From a virus, in the IMG/VR virus record IMGVR_UViG_3300033144_001559, positions 1 through 43,412 of that record: a stretch of 43,412 nucleotides of DNA, one strand, 5' to 3'. The notes below the pieces were generated by a model. It had not been told where the DNA came from and did not search any database. It saw only the letters and a program-made list of their open reading frames with translations. A program made the translations under genes and the position numbers. Positions within the stretch are counted from its first letter, which is position 1; each line of letters starts with the position of its first letter. Below, one piece after another: positions 32,970 through 40,953 of the stretch.

Positions 32970-33697
32970 TTCTGCATAGTCGTTGAAACGCTGGTAGGTA
33001 TCGCCTTCGCGTTGGTTGCTTCAGAACCAGTAACTTCATAAGCTTCCTTGATGATCATCACGGTATTCAGATATTTGATCACGTTAGGAGTAAGTCCGTC
33101 AGGCTGGTCTGTTCCTTCACCAAATTCGAAACCAGTGATAATTGCTTTACCGTTAACGATATTAGCAACAGTCGCGTTAGTTCCGTCATAAGGAAGAACA
33201 AGGATTAAACATTGGTTAGCAGCAGAAACACTTTCTGCGGTAGTGTAACCAGAAACAAGACTCCAAGCGCCAGCGTTAACAGATACACCAGCTACAAGAG
33301 CTACTGTTCCATCTTCGAATTCAACTACGTTGTTCGGGCGAACAATTGTGTAGTCCTGCTCGTCTTGAGAAGTGTCAGCATCATCAGCAGCAGATACATC
33401 AAGGATGTAACCACCAGTAATGGTACCGTCAGAAGAAGCACCTTGGGTTGCATCATCCGCTACAGTTAGCGTTTGGTGAAGCCAATCTTCCTCAAAATGG
33501 ATGTATTCATAAGCCGCTACGGGCTGCTTTCCACCAACCATATCAATGAAACCAGTAAGCGACTGAGTTCCATAACGTTTAACGAGCTTCTCGCCTACGT
33601 CTGGTTTGTGAATTAAGTCCAAGAAGTCGATAGAACTAACGTAGTTCTGAGTCGTTGCTGCTTGAGCTACAGAGGGTACTGCATTAAAAAAAGCCAT
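32957..33697 (-). CDS. Major capsid protein, N-terminal part (frameshifted)
   Basis: A 246-residue open frame starting MAFFNAVPSVAQAATTQNYV, with family-like sequence up to about EVTGSEA and then an unlikely end (TSVSTTMQKCKC). The -1 frame at that point continues NQREGDTYQRFNDYAEMQML and runs to 32295. Adding one A to the AA at 33016-33017 (minus strand) restores a single protein of about 466 residues. Gene position, right after the scaffold gene and before a strong terminator, fits the major capsid protein. The exact fold is inferred from context. Confidence 0.75.
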   Translation of the reverse strand: MAFFNAVPSVAQAATTQNYVSSIDFLDLIHKPDVGEKLVKRYGTQSLTGFIDMVGGKQPVAAYEYIHFEEDWLHQTLTVADDATQGASSDGTITGGYILDVSAADDADTSQDEQDYTIVRPNNVVEFEDGTVALVAGVSVNAGAWSLVSGYTTAESVSAANQCLILVLPYDGTNATVANIVNGKAIITGFEFGEGTDQPDGLTPNVIKYLNTVMIIKEAYEVTGSEATNAKAIPTSVSTTMQKCKC

Positions 33698-33724
33698 ATT
33701 TATTAAGTTTTTGAGTGTTAAAAA

Positions 33725-34828
33725 TTATTTTCCCAATATCACTGCCGCTGCTTGATCTATTACAGATGCGGCTGGATCAACAGGTGGTCTTGAACCCGGA
33801 GCTACGAAATTAGGATTATTGAGGTCTTTGAGTACGCCGTCCTTTCCTTCAGTCTTACCATAAGCGGCTAATGCTGGGCCTATGTTATCGATGTTCTCAA
33901 GTATTGCCATGTCACGAACGAATGCTGCAACGTTATCGCTGCCGTCTGCGTTCTTGTAACGATCAAAGAATTTCCTCGGATCAGCATAGTTCTCCTTAAT
34001 AGAAGCTTTTGCTTTGTCATCCAAATTGAAGTCGAAAGAAACATCGTCCGTGATCTTGATGACAACCTTTTCGGTTCCATCTACACCTTTAGATAAGTCT
34101 CCACTCCATTTTTCGAGTCCGGCCTGTTGAGTCGCTATGGCATCCTGTTCGGAAGATTGCGGCACTGACCATTTCTGTTGATGCTCAAGGAGCGCTTTCC
34201 GCGCTTGTCCGGCGTCTTGCTTCAGGGAAATTTGTGCGAGTCTTTTCGCATCCTCCGAAGCGTCTTTAGCAACGCCGTACTTTTGAGTTAACAGAAACTT
34301 TATATCATCTTGTGAGAGTCCGTCGTCATTAAAAGTCTGCATCTTTGCTGCGAGAATGTCCACATCGGACATCTGGCTATAATCTACAGTCTGAGTAGTA
34401 ACGAAGTCCTCAAACTTTCCACCTCCGGAAACATATTCATTCAGCTTTGCAATCTGTTCGTTTGCGTATGCTGAAGTTGATACTTCCTTCAGTGCGGCAT
34501 CAAGTTCCTCGATGCTCTTAAATCTTCCCCCGGTCTTCTCTGATAACAGCGTCCCGAAATCTCCAGAAGGCTTAGGGTCAGTTTGTATTGTCTTTGTTGG
34601 ATCAACAGGAGGGTCAACCGGAGGATCAACCGGAGGGTCAACCGGGGGTACCGGAGGATCAACTGGTGGATCAACTGGAGGAGTCGGTGGATCAACTGGG
34701 GGATCAACTGGTGGATCAACTGGTGGTACCGGAGGATCAACTGGTGGATCGGTAGGCGGATCGGTTACTAAATTTACTCCTGCTGCATCTGCCATAGCTT
34801 GCGCTACGGGGTCTAAGTCTTTTGGCAT
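33725..34828 (-). CDS. Scaffold-like protein with a PPVD repeat
   Basis: A 367-residue acidic protein just ahead of the capsid gene. Residues about 24-78 are a low-complexity block built from PPVD/PPVPPVD units. The rest is helical and charged (LDAALKEVSTSAYANEQIAK, then AQISLKQDAGQARKALLEHQ), as in phage scaffolding proteins that guide capsid assembly and are later removed. It has its own strong promoter (34865-34896). Scaffold is a context call; no protease was seen. Confidence 0.7.
   Translation of the reverse strand: MPKDLDPVAQAMADAAGVNLVTDPPTDPPVDPPVPPVDPPVDPPVDPPTPPVDPPVDPPVPPVDPPVDPPVDPPVDPTKTIQTDPKPSGDFGTLLSEKTGGRFKSIEELDAALKEVSTSAYANEQIAKLNEYVSGGGKFEDFVTTQTVDYSQMSDVDILAAKMQTFNDDGLSQDDIKFLLTQKYGVAKDASEDAKRLAQISLKQDAGQARKALLEHQQKWSVPQSSEQDAIATQQAGLEKWSGDLSKGVDGTEKVVIKITDDVSFDFNLDDKAKASIKENYADPRKFFDRYKNADGSDNVAAFVRDMAILENIDNIGPALAAYGKTEGKDGVLKDLNNPNFVAPGSRPPVDPAASVIDQAAAVILGK
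34598..34770. repeat. 12-bp tandem repeat coding PPVD
   Basis: Units of about 12 bases reading GGATCAACTGGT or GGGTCAACCGGA on the plus strand (CCxCCxGTTGAT in coding sense) repeat about twelve times with shorter GGTACC or GGAGTC interruptions. The two unit variants alternate in blocks, which suggests growth by slippage. It lies wholly in the scaffold-like gene. Confidence 0.9.
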
Positions 34829-34864
34829 AACATTAAATTTAAGTTGTGATTATAAAATCGGTTA

Positions 34865-34896
34865 CAAAGATACGGAAAAAAATCCACATCTCCAAA
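34865..34896 (-). promoter_or_regulatory. Bacteroidota-type promoter for scaffold and capsid genes
   Basis: On the minus strand TTTG (34896-34893), 20 bases, TATCTTTG (34872-34865). The expected start near 34858 leaves about 30 bases of A/T-rich leader before ATG 34828. It occupies the 105-base gap between the portal stop and the scaffold start. Confidence 0.82.
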
Positions 34897-34933
34897 TTAT
34901 TTAGAATAATTCTTAATAATACTTTTCACATAA

Positions 34934-37189
34934 CTAGCTCTTCTGCTCGTTATTAACCTGAGCTACATCAACCTTTCCTACATTAGTCTCCTTGATTTCA
35001 CGCATTTTACGGATGTGTTGGTTCTGCTCAAAGTCTTCCTTCAGCTTGTATTCAGCTGCTATCTTTTCGGTTTCAAACTGGATATCCATCTGCTTAAACT
35101 TCATCTCAGATTCAAACTTTTGCTGAATTTGGATTTGATTCTCTTGAGTCCTCGCCTGAGCAGCTCTTTGTTCTGCTTCAGCCTTATCTTCAGAGTACTT
35201 CTTTCTTCTCAGAGTAAGCAGCTGGTTAGCAAGTTTTACGTTCTTGACATCACGGATCATCTGCGCGTCCTCGATACGTAACTCCTTCTCAGCAAGCGAC
35301 TGCTGGATGTTTTGTTCAAGATGGGCTTTATCCTCTTCGTTAGGCTCAACTTGGATTGCTAGACCGAACTCGTGCAGGCTAACGTCTCGCGTTACCTCTA
35401 TTGCGGTCATATTCTGCTCACCAATTGCATGCACGTATCCTTGATATGGCTTGTGATATTTAACCAAGTCCTGAATCATAAGTACGGCAGACTCAGCTGT
35501 GCGCCTATATATATTAAGGTAGGCATCGTTTATCGATCTGGTCGCGTTGTTTGAAGCAAGTAGATTAAGCTTCGCAACACCAACAACAGAATCCTTGCTT
35601 GGAACGTTACCGTCCCTTGCTTCATTGACACCAGTAGTGTCGCGGAGACTCTGCATGTAATTATCTTTCAATGCCAGAAGCTCCCCAAGCGATCTTCCTA
35701 ATCCACCTTCAAGTTCTGAAACTGGACGTGTGCTACTTGGATTCCCCTCGTCATCGAGAGTCCTATAATAATAGTTACCCGTCTGGTCGTAAATCTCCTG
35801 TAGCTCCAACGGCGTGAACGATACGCCTTTACCTTTTGGTACATTCTCAAGTGAACCAACTTCCAGAGCCATACCCTTTGGACGGGCTTTAGCTACAAGG
35901 TGCTGAATCTTAAGGTGAACCAACTGGATTTGATTGGCAACTGGGATCATCCTCTCAGTCAGAGATTGGTTTCTCATGAAATCCAAGTCCGGTGAGTAGA
36001 TAATATAATCGAGTTTCGTTTTATGTAGAGAAGATTTAGCCCTTACCTGATTTTCTGCTTTCTTATAATCCCACATAATTCCACTACTAACAATCCACTT
36101 GCCACTGTACTTGCATTCATAGTCAGTGATAATGAGTTCGCGCTTATACTTGCTTTTCTTCGGTAGGATATATCCTTCCGGGCGCTTATTCATTGAATAT
36201 CCACCGAACTTATTGTACTTCTTCTCGTCCGTTCTTGAGTTCGGCACAATGAATTGAGCGTCCATTACGTCGACCAAGAAGCTATCGAACTCGTAATACT
36301 CATATCCTGAGTTCGTTATGATTGGTATAGTTCTAAATTTCTTTGCATTACCATGCTTCCCAGCGAATTGGGTCGCAATGTATTCATACTCTTCCGGACT
36401 GATCTGGTTTCCCGCTTCAGCTTTCAGGGCCGAAATAGTGATGCGTTTGATCTCTCCAGCATGAGTGATGTTGCTGTAATCGTTGTCGTCAGAATATGTG
36501 GTAACCATAAACATCGGATCGACATAGCGTATGATAATACCACGATGATCAAGTTCGGTTTTTACTGCGCCAGTGCCGATAACAACCAAGTCACGGATAA
36601 CACGCTTCGCAACTTCTCTCCATTCATTGATGGTCATTGCGAGCTTAAGTCCTTGTTCTATAGCGATTTCACACGCTTGCTTATAGGTAAGCTGCATGTA
36701 AAGTTCAAGATCGTCTTGATCTACTGGTTCATAAGTAGAATCCTGAGAGAGAGGCATTCCGGTCATGTTCTCGATATCCTTCAGGAAATCCTTCATAACC
36801 ATCTTTGTCCTGATCTTCAACTCGTCTTGCTTCTTCTTGTCTACTGCAACCGGATCGATTGCATCAGCCTTAATGTGGTAGTCTGCATTTGTCAGACTGT
36901 TCACTACAATGTCCACGAATTTAGGGAGGATAGGCACTATAGACCAATCGAGATTGATATAGGACTGATCACCATTAGCGGCAATTAAGTCCTTGTATTG
37001 TTGAACACCCTGCTTTCCCCCAGCGTAGTCCCTCGCTGTCTGCCAGCGTAGGCGCCTTGAGTCCAGAAGGACGTTATTTTCTCCAGCCCAATCGTGGTAT
37101 AGGCTTCTGAAGTACTGTAATCCGTACTCTAATGTTGCTTTTTCCGCTTCTGATGCGAGCGGATTTGGGTATCCGTGATGATTTTCCAT
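34934..37189 (-). CDS. Portal protein
   Basis: A 751-residue protein. The N-terminal part (RRLRWQTARDYAGGKQGVQQYKDL, then LDWSIVPILPKFVDIVVNSL) matches portal proteins of Bacteroidota podovirus-like phages, including crAss-like ones, where a Y-A-x-G-x-Q motif is followed by a P-K-F stretch. The C-terminal 130 residues are a long charged, Gln-rich coiled coil (ENQIQIQQKFESEMKFKQMD), as in portals with a barrel extension. Twelve copies would form the ring at the capsid vertex. It starts two bases after the terminase stop. Confidence 0.82.
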   Translation of the reverse strand: MENHHGYPNPLASEAEKATLEYGLQYFRSLYHDWAGENNVLLDSRRLRWQTARDYAGGKQGVQQYKDLIAANGDQSYINLDWSIVPILPKFVDIVVNSLTNADYHIKADAIDPVAVDKKKQDELKIRTKMVMKDFLKDIENMTGMPLSQDSTYEPVDQDDLELYMQLTYKQACEIAIEQGLKLAMTINEWREVAKRVIRDLVVIGTGAVKTELDHRGIIIRYVDPMFMVTTYSDDNDYSNITHAGEIKRITISALKAEAGNQISPEEYEYIATQFAGKHGNAKKFRTIPIITNSGYEYYEFDSFLVDVMDAQFIVPNSRTDEKKYNKFGGYSMNKRPEGYILPKKSKYKRELIITDYECKYSGKWIVSSGIMWDYKKAENQVRAKSSLHKTKLDYIIYSPDLDFMRNQSLTERMIPVANQIQLVHLKIQHLVAKARPKGMALEVGSLENVPKGKGVSFTPLELQEIYDQTGNYYYRTLDDEGNPSSTRPVSELEGGLGRSLGELLALKDNYMQSLRDTTGVNEARDGNVPSKDSVVGVAKLNLLASNNATRSINDAYLNIYRRTAESAVLMIQDLVKYHKPYQGYVHAIGEQNMTAIEVTRDVSLHEFGLAIQVEPNEEDKAHLEQNIQQSLAEKELRIEDAQMIRDVKNVKLANQLLTLRRKKYSEDKAEAEQRAAQARTQENQIQIQQKFESEMKFKQMDIQFETEKIAAEYKLKEDFEQNQHIRKMREIKETNVGKVDVAQVNNEQKS

Positions 37190-37191
37190 GC

Positions 37192-39309
37192 TTAACTCGT
37201 TCTAACTGATCGTTTTCCTGAATTGTTAAATGTTGCTACTAATTGATAATTGTCCTGAATCTCAACCTTCTTCCTCACGGCTTTCTGTGTCGCGAGCAAT
37301 GTTAGTCCGGCTGCTACAGTGGCATCATACTTCTGCCAATCCCAAGCTTCGAAGATCAGCAGATCATCAACCAACTCGTTGAAGAACATAGTGCCGCCTT
37401 CTCCAGACTCCAAATCGTAACCGCAGCAGTCGTAAACATACTTCTCTAAGTTGTTTATCAGCCCGTCCCTTACCACGTCTCCGGAGGTGGGAATACCGAG
37501 CGTCGTCTGGCGCTTACTTGATTGTGTGTGCGTTGATTCCGGGCGTTTCATGAGGTAATGCTTGTAGCCTTTATCCTCGAACCAATTAATCATACCGATC
37601 TTGTTGTTCTCGACAAGTATCTGGCACCCATAGAAAATGCACTGTCTTAAAATATCTTCGTAGAACTCAAACACAGTCGATGGTCGGTGAACGTACTGAC
37701 ACACAAACTGATATGTCCCTTCTACAGCGGGATTATACGTTCTGAAAACGTATGATGCACCCTTCGAACCCCTTGGATCAGTGGTCTTTGAGTGGTCGTA
37801 TGGGTCAGCTCCAGAGACAAGCGTTGTGATATTTCCGGGCATAAGCTTTCCCATTTGCCCTGCCGATATCGAATTCTGCTGCTCAAGATCGGGCCACCAC
37901 GTAGCCTTCCATCTTCCTGTCCTTGAAGGAACCCAGTTCACTTCGCTACCAAACCCGTTCTTCCAGATGAAGTTACCCGGAGTAACAAGTCTACTTGCGT
38001 ATAAGTCGTTCCATTCTCTTTGCTGATACAGTCTCTCTGCATCAAATGCGCAGTTATTTGTCTGAACCCTGAAAGCCTCTTCCGGAGTCCAAGGGAACTG
38101 CCTCTTGTGTTCTGCGAGAGCGTTGGTGTTGTTCATGAGAGAATCCCTAATGTTCTGAAGGAATTCTTTAGCTCCAATTGTAACCCATTGATCATTGATT
38201 CCCATTACTGGTTTCTCCGGAGTCTCTATTATTGAGTTTCCGTATTCGTCAATGAACACCTCGTTTCCCATTTCCAGCCCATCATAAGCTGGTGTAAAAT
38301 ATCTGTATAACCCCTCTGTAGTGCGGTCGTTAGCTGGCCTGATGTTAGGATCGCTACCGTCCCAGAGAACCTTAAAGTTCTCACCACCCTTACGGGTCAT
38401 CTCATTCACTGTTGACGGGAAGAATGCTTTTCCAATAATCCTATTAGATAGCGTTGGCTTAACAACTTGCCAGTTCTTGTAGACGTTTGCTTCTTCCCAC
38501 TTTCCGCCTTCATCACATACGAATCTCGCCAGCTTATACGAGTCAAACGAGTTCTCCGCAGTGTTACCCCATTCTACTTTACTCTCCAGAGCGTCAGACA
38601 GTTGTACTGTTCTAACCTGTTTCGTAATTCTTTCTCCCGGCTTATCGAATTCCAATACGGTCTTCGGGTTATCCGTTCCAGCGATCATCGGCTGATAAAA
38701 GGCGGGTAGTGAACGGAACATCTTCACAAGCTTGTAGAAGAATTCCTTAGCGTCTCTACCAGTTTTACTTAACAGCGCACCGTTCGCATTACGTGTTCTG
38801 GTGACGTATTCCAGTACAATAGCAGCGCCCTTAAAGGTAGCTCCTTCTCGCCTGTGCTTCACCATGATCATGCCATAACACTTTGGATCGATCACGCATG
38901 CTTGCCAGTATGTGAAAAATCTCCTATCTCTATCCCTGTATTCAGGGTACCCAATATCAATCTTACACCACTGGATGTAGAAATAATGAAGTCCCGTAAT
39001 ATAGGTCGGAACTCCGTTGTTCATAAACCACGTTCCATTCAGTCGTCGATCAGCATCAGCCATGATCCAATCGACCTCTTCATCAGTGTATTCCTCTTGC
39101 GGTTTATCCCATCTGAATCCCTCCGGAAGTTCAAGCCTTTCCCACTTCTGATTCTTCTTTACCTTATTGGAGAAGAGAATCTTTAGCTTCCCCGGCTTCT
39201 TAGGCAGGGTGATTTCTATGTCCGATAACGTCTCAACAGCTCCCTTGTTCTTAGGGAATAGTGAAATGGAATAGAGTAGATTAGCTTGACTTTCTTGAAG
39301 TGAATTCAT
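37192..39309 (-). CDS. terL: Terminase large subunit
   Basis: A 705-residue motor/nuclease from ATG 39309; a TTG three codons upstream is in frame but lies inside the promoter. The ATPase part shows KHRREGATFKGAAIVLEY, a Walker A-like loop of the crAss/T4-like form, and a Walker B at RFVCDEGGKWEE. The C-terminal nuclease starts at VSGADPYDHSKTT, with its first metal-binding Asp, and continues to a later acidic region (NNLEKYVYDCCGYDLES). It packages DNA through the portal encoded next. Confidence 0.85.
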   Translation of the reverse strand: MNSLQESQANLLYSISLFPKNKGAVETLSDIEITLPKKPGKLKILFSNKVKKNQKWERLELPEGFRWDKPQEEYTDEEVDWIMADADRRLNGTWFMNNGVPTYITGLHYFYIQWCKIDIGYPEYRDRDRRFFTYWQACVIDPKCYGMIMVKHRREGATFKGAAIVLEYVTRTRNANGALLSKTGRDAKEFFYKLVKMFRSLPAFYQPMIAGTDNPKTVLEFDKPGERITKQVRTVQLSDALESKVEWGNTAENSFDSYKLARFVCDEGGKWEEANVYKNWQVVKPTLSNRIIGKAFFPSTVNEMTRKGGENFKVLWDGSDPNIRPANDRTTEGLYRYFTPAYDGLEMGNEVFIDEYGNSIIETPEKPVMGINDQWVTIGAKEFLQNIRDSLMNNTNALAEHKRQFPWTPEEAFRVQTNNCAFDAERLYQQREWNDLYASRLVTPGNFIWKNGFGSEVNWVPSRTGRWKATWWPDLEQQNSISAGQMGKLMPGNITTLVSGADPYDHSKTTDPRGSKGASYVFRTYNPAVEGTYQFVCQYVHRPSTVFEFYEDILRQCIFYGCQILVENNKIGMINWFEDKGYKHYLMKRPESTHTQSSKRQTTLGIPTSGDVVRDGLINNLEKYVYDCCGYDLESGEGGTMFFNELVDDLLIFEAWDWQKYDATVAAGLTLLATQKAVRKKVEIQDNYQLVATFNNSGKRSVRTS

Positions 39310-39315
39310 AAGCTG

Positions 39316-39347
39316 CAAAGATACAAAAAATAATCGAGAATTGCAAG
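39316..39347 (-). promoter_or_regulatory. Promoter almost touching the terminase start codon
   Basis: On the minus strand CTTG (39347-39344), 20 bases, TATCTTTG (39323-39316). The last base of the -7 box is only six bases before ATG 39309, so the message would start at, or within a few bases of, the start codon. Confidence 0.68.
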
Positions 39348-39938
39348 TTAGCCTGCCATTTTTTCCGCAAACCCACCCTTAAATATAGACTTTTTGACAG
39401 CATCGGCTGCATCCTCAGACATTTCGCTCAGGTCTTTCAGCATCATTCGGATTTCGCTCATGATGTATTTGGCATCATCGAAGCACTCTCTCTTGGCTTT
39501 AACGGCATTTCTCTCCTTGTCATCTTGAAGGTGAGTGTTGATGGGCTTCCGGACAACTTCCAGTAGGGTTATAAGCGCCTCTTTACCAGAGATCAGTAGC
39601 TCATAATCAAAGTCTTCATATACCCGGAAGAACCGCGTCAGCATATCGCCGATCATCGGGTTCTCATTCGTAAGGATTTTTTTGTGGAATTGCTTCGGAA
39701 CTTTCGCCTTTTTGAGTGCAAGTTCTTTGCGTTCACTCATATCCTTGATCCCTGAGAACTCCGAATCCGGCCCATATGTCAATATCAAGTAACTGAAAGC
39801 TACCTTAGTATCGAAAGTAAAGTTCGGCTCAACGTTCATTGGCTCTCCCGCCTCGTTCTCTCCCGCCTGTTCGGTGTGCTTCTCCCTGATCTCATCGATA
39901 TTAAACTCAGGATACTTAAGTAGTTCAGAATAATCCAT
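39348..39938 (-). CDS. Unknown protein, candidate terminase small subunit
   Basis: A 196-residue helical, charged protein (EIREKHTEQAGENEAGEP, KAKVPKQFHKKILTNENPMI, YIMSEIRMMLKDLSEMSEDA). It lies directly before the large terminase gene, the usual place of the small subunit. No helix-turn-helix is obvious, so this is a position-based guess. It overlaps the GroES-like gene by one base. Confidence 0.5.
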   Translation of the reverse strand: MDYSELLKYPEFNIDEIREKHTEQAGENEAGEPMNVEPNFTFDTKVAFSYLILTYGPDSEFSGIKDMSERKELALKKAKVPKQFHKKILTNENPMIGDMLTRFFRVYEDFDYELLISGKEALITLLEVVRKPINTHLQDDKERNAVKAKRECFDDAKYIMSEIRMMLKDLSEMSEDAADAVKKSIFKGGFAEKMAG

Positions 39939-40513
39939 TAGACATTTATTTTTTGATCTGGATCAACGGTGCAAATGATGTCTCTCAACTCCATCCGGTA
40001 GTAAACCTTTCCGTCAACCTCGATTTCATATTCGCAATTCTTGTTAAACAGTACACGATCCCCGTCCACGAGTCCAGCATCTTTGGCTTTATCGCTCAGG
40101 AGCCGAGCAATGCCGATCTTCTCAGCATTATCAGTATCGTTTTTGGTCGATAGTCTGATTCCGGACTCAGATCGGGTCATTCCCAATTCCCCGTAGGTAA
40201 TAGGCTCTACGAGGATAAAGTTCCCAAGTGTCTCCAATTTCTTTCCTCTCTTTCTACAGTAAATTTGATTGTATTCCACAAAGCTCATGTTCTTCCCGAC
40301 GGGGATTTCCTGATCATCAACGAAGTGATGAACCCACACGAGGTCACCTACTTCGACGTCATCCCTTCCAGTGGAACGAACCATAGCCATTTGAACGGTG
40401 TGCCAGTAAGTACGAAAGGCGGTATCCAACTGTAAAGTCAGATGACCCACCTCTATCGTATTATTGGAGCGCTTCTGCCGCTCTACGATTGTCCTTCCAT
40501 TAAACGAGTTCAT
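39938..40513 (-). CDS. GroES-like co-chaperonin with N-terminal extension
   Basis: The C-terminal 100 residues read as a GroES fold: LGNFILVEPITYGE, a mobile-loop region with TRSESGIRL, then GLVDGDRVLFNKNCEYEIEV and RDIICTV. The first 90 residues (with VGDLVWVHHFVDD) look like a second, degenerate GroES-type barrel, as in doubled co-chaperonins. The start is uncertain: ATG 40513 gives 191 residues, ATG 40552 gives 204. It would cap the phage GroEL two genes upstream to fold capsid or tail proteins, like T4 gp31 with host GroEL. Confidence 0.7.
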   Translation of the reverse strand: MNSFNGRTIVERQKRSNNTIEVGHLTLQLDTAFRTYWHTVQMAMVRSTGRDDVEVGDLVWVHHFVDDQEIPVGKNMSFVEYNQIYCRKRGKKLETLGNFILVEPITYGELGMTRSESGIRLSTKNDTDNAEKIGIARLLSDKAKDAGLVDGDRVLFNKNCEYEIEVDGKVYYRMELRDIICTVDPDQKINV

Positions 40514-40766
40514 CTCCGACTTGGATATCGTATTCGACAGTGATTTGCCCATTCATGAATGACTTCCAGACCTTTATCACATCAGCGTTTTCCTCCCTGA
40601 CATAAACATCATACTTGTTAATGCCATAGTCAGCAAGGTAACTGGTGTCGTGTAGAATCTGAACAATGATCATCCGCCCTCTGTTCTGGGCTTGACCGAC
40701 TACATAGGTTAATCCCTCCTTGAGGTCACCTATGGATATCTTTCTTATAATTCCTTGTGCTTCCAT
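40500..40766 (-). CDS. Small protein between GroEL and GroES genes
   Basis: An 88-residue protein from ATG 40766 (MEAQGIIRKISIGDLKEGLT). A longer frame to 40853 would overlap the next gene. It has alternating strands, VGQAQNRGRMIIVQI and YDVYVREENADVI, and ends VEYDIQVGDELV. It overlaps the GroES-like gene by 14 bases, so the two are probably coupled. No family is recognised. Confidence 0.58.
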   Translation of the reverse strand: MEAQGIIRKISIGDLKEGLTYVVGQAQNRGRMIIVQILHDTSYLADYGINKYDVYVREENADVIKVWKSFMNGQITVEYDIQVGDELV

Positions 40767-40767
40767 T

Positions 40768-40953
40768 TTATTGTCTTTTAAATCCAAGTGTTTCTTTTTC
40801 CGCTTCAATGTCGGCTTCGAAGGCCATCCCTCTATCCAACACCGGAATCCCAAAAACGTGGATTGTTACTCCTGAATCTTGTTTCTTTATGAGGCCCGAC
40901 TCCTTGTCGAAATAAGTCCTCTTGTCTTTATATCTTCTTTTCCAAATCGCCAT
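40768..40953 (-). CDS. Small basic protein after GroEL
   Basis: A 61-residue protein starting MAIWKRRYKDKRTYFDKESG, with a basic first half and a charged end (EAEKETLGFKRQ). It overlaps the GroEL stop by one base and is one base from the next gene. No family is recognised. Very close spacing supports a single operon. Confidence 0.55.
   Translation of the reverse strand: MAIWKRRYKDKRTYFDKESGLIKKQDSGVTIHVFGIPVLDRGMAFEADIEAEKETLGFKRQ

Noticed and set aside
34512-34904. Gly/Thr-rich open frame on the plus strand
   Set aside because: It is the complement of the PPVD repeat (GGSTGGST pattern) and has no leader or neighbours; a shadow of the scaffold gene.
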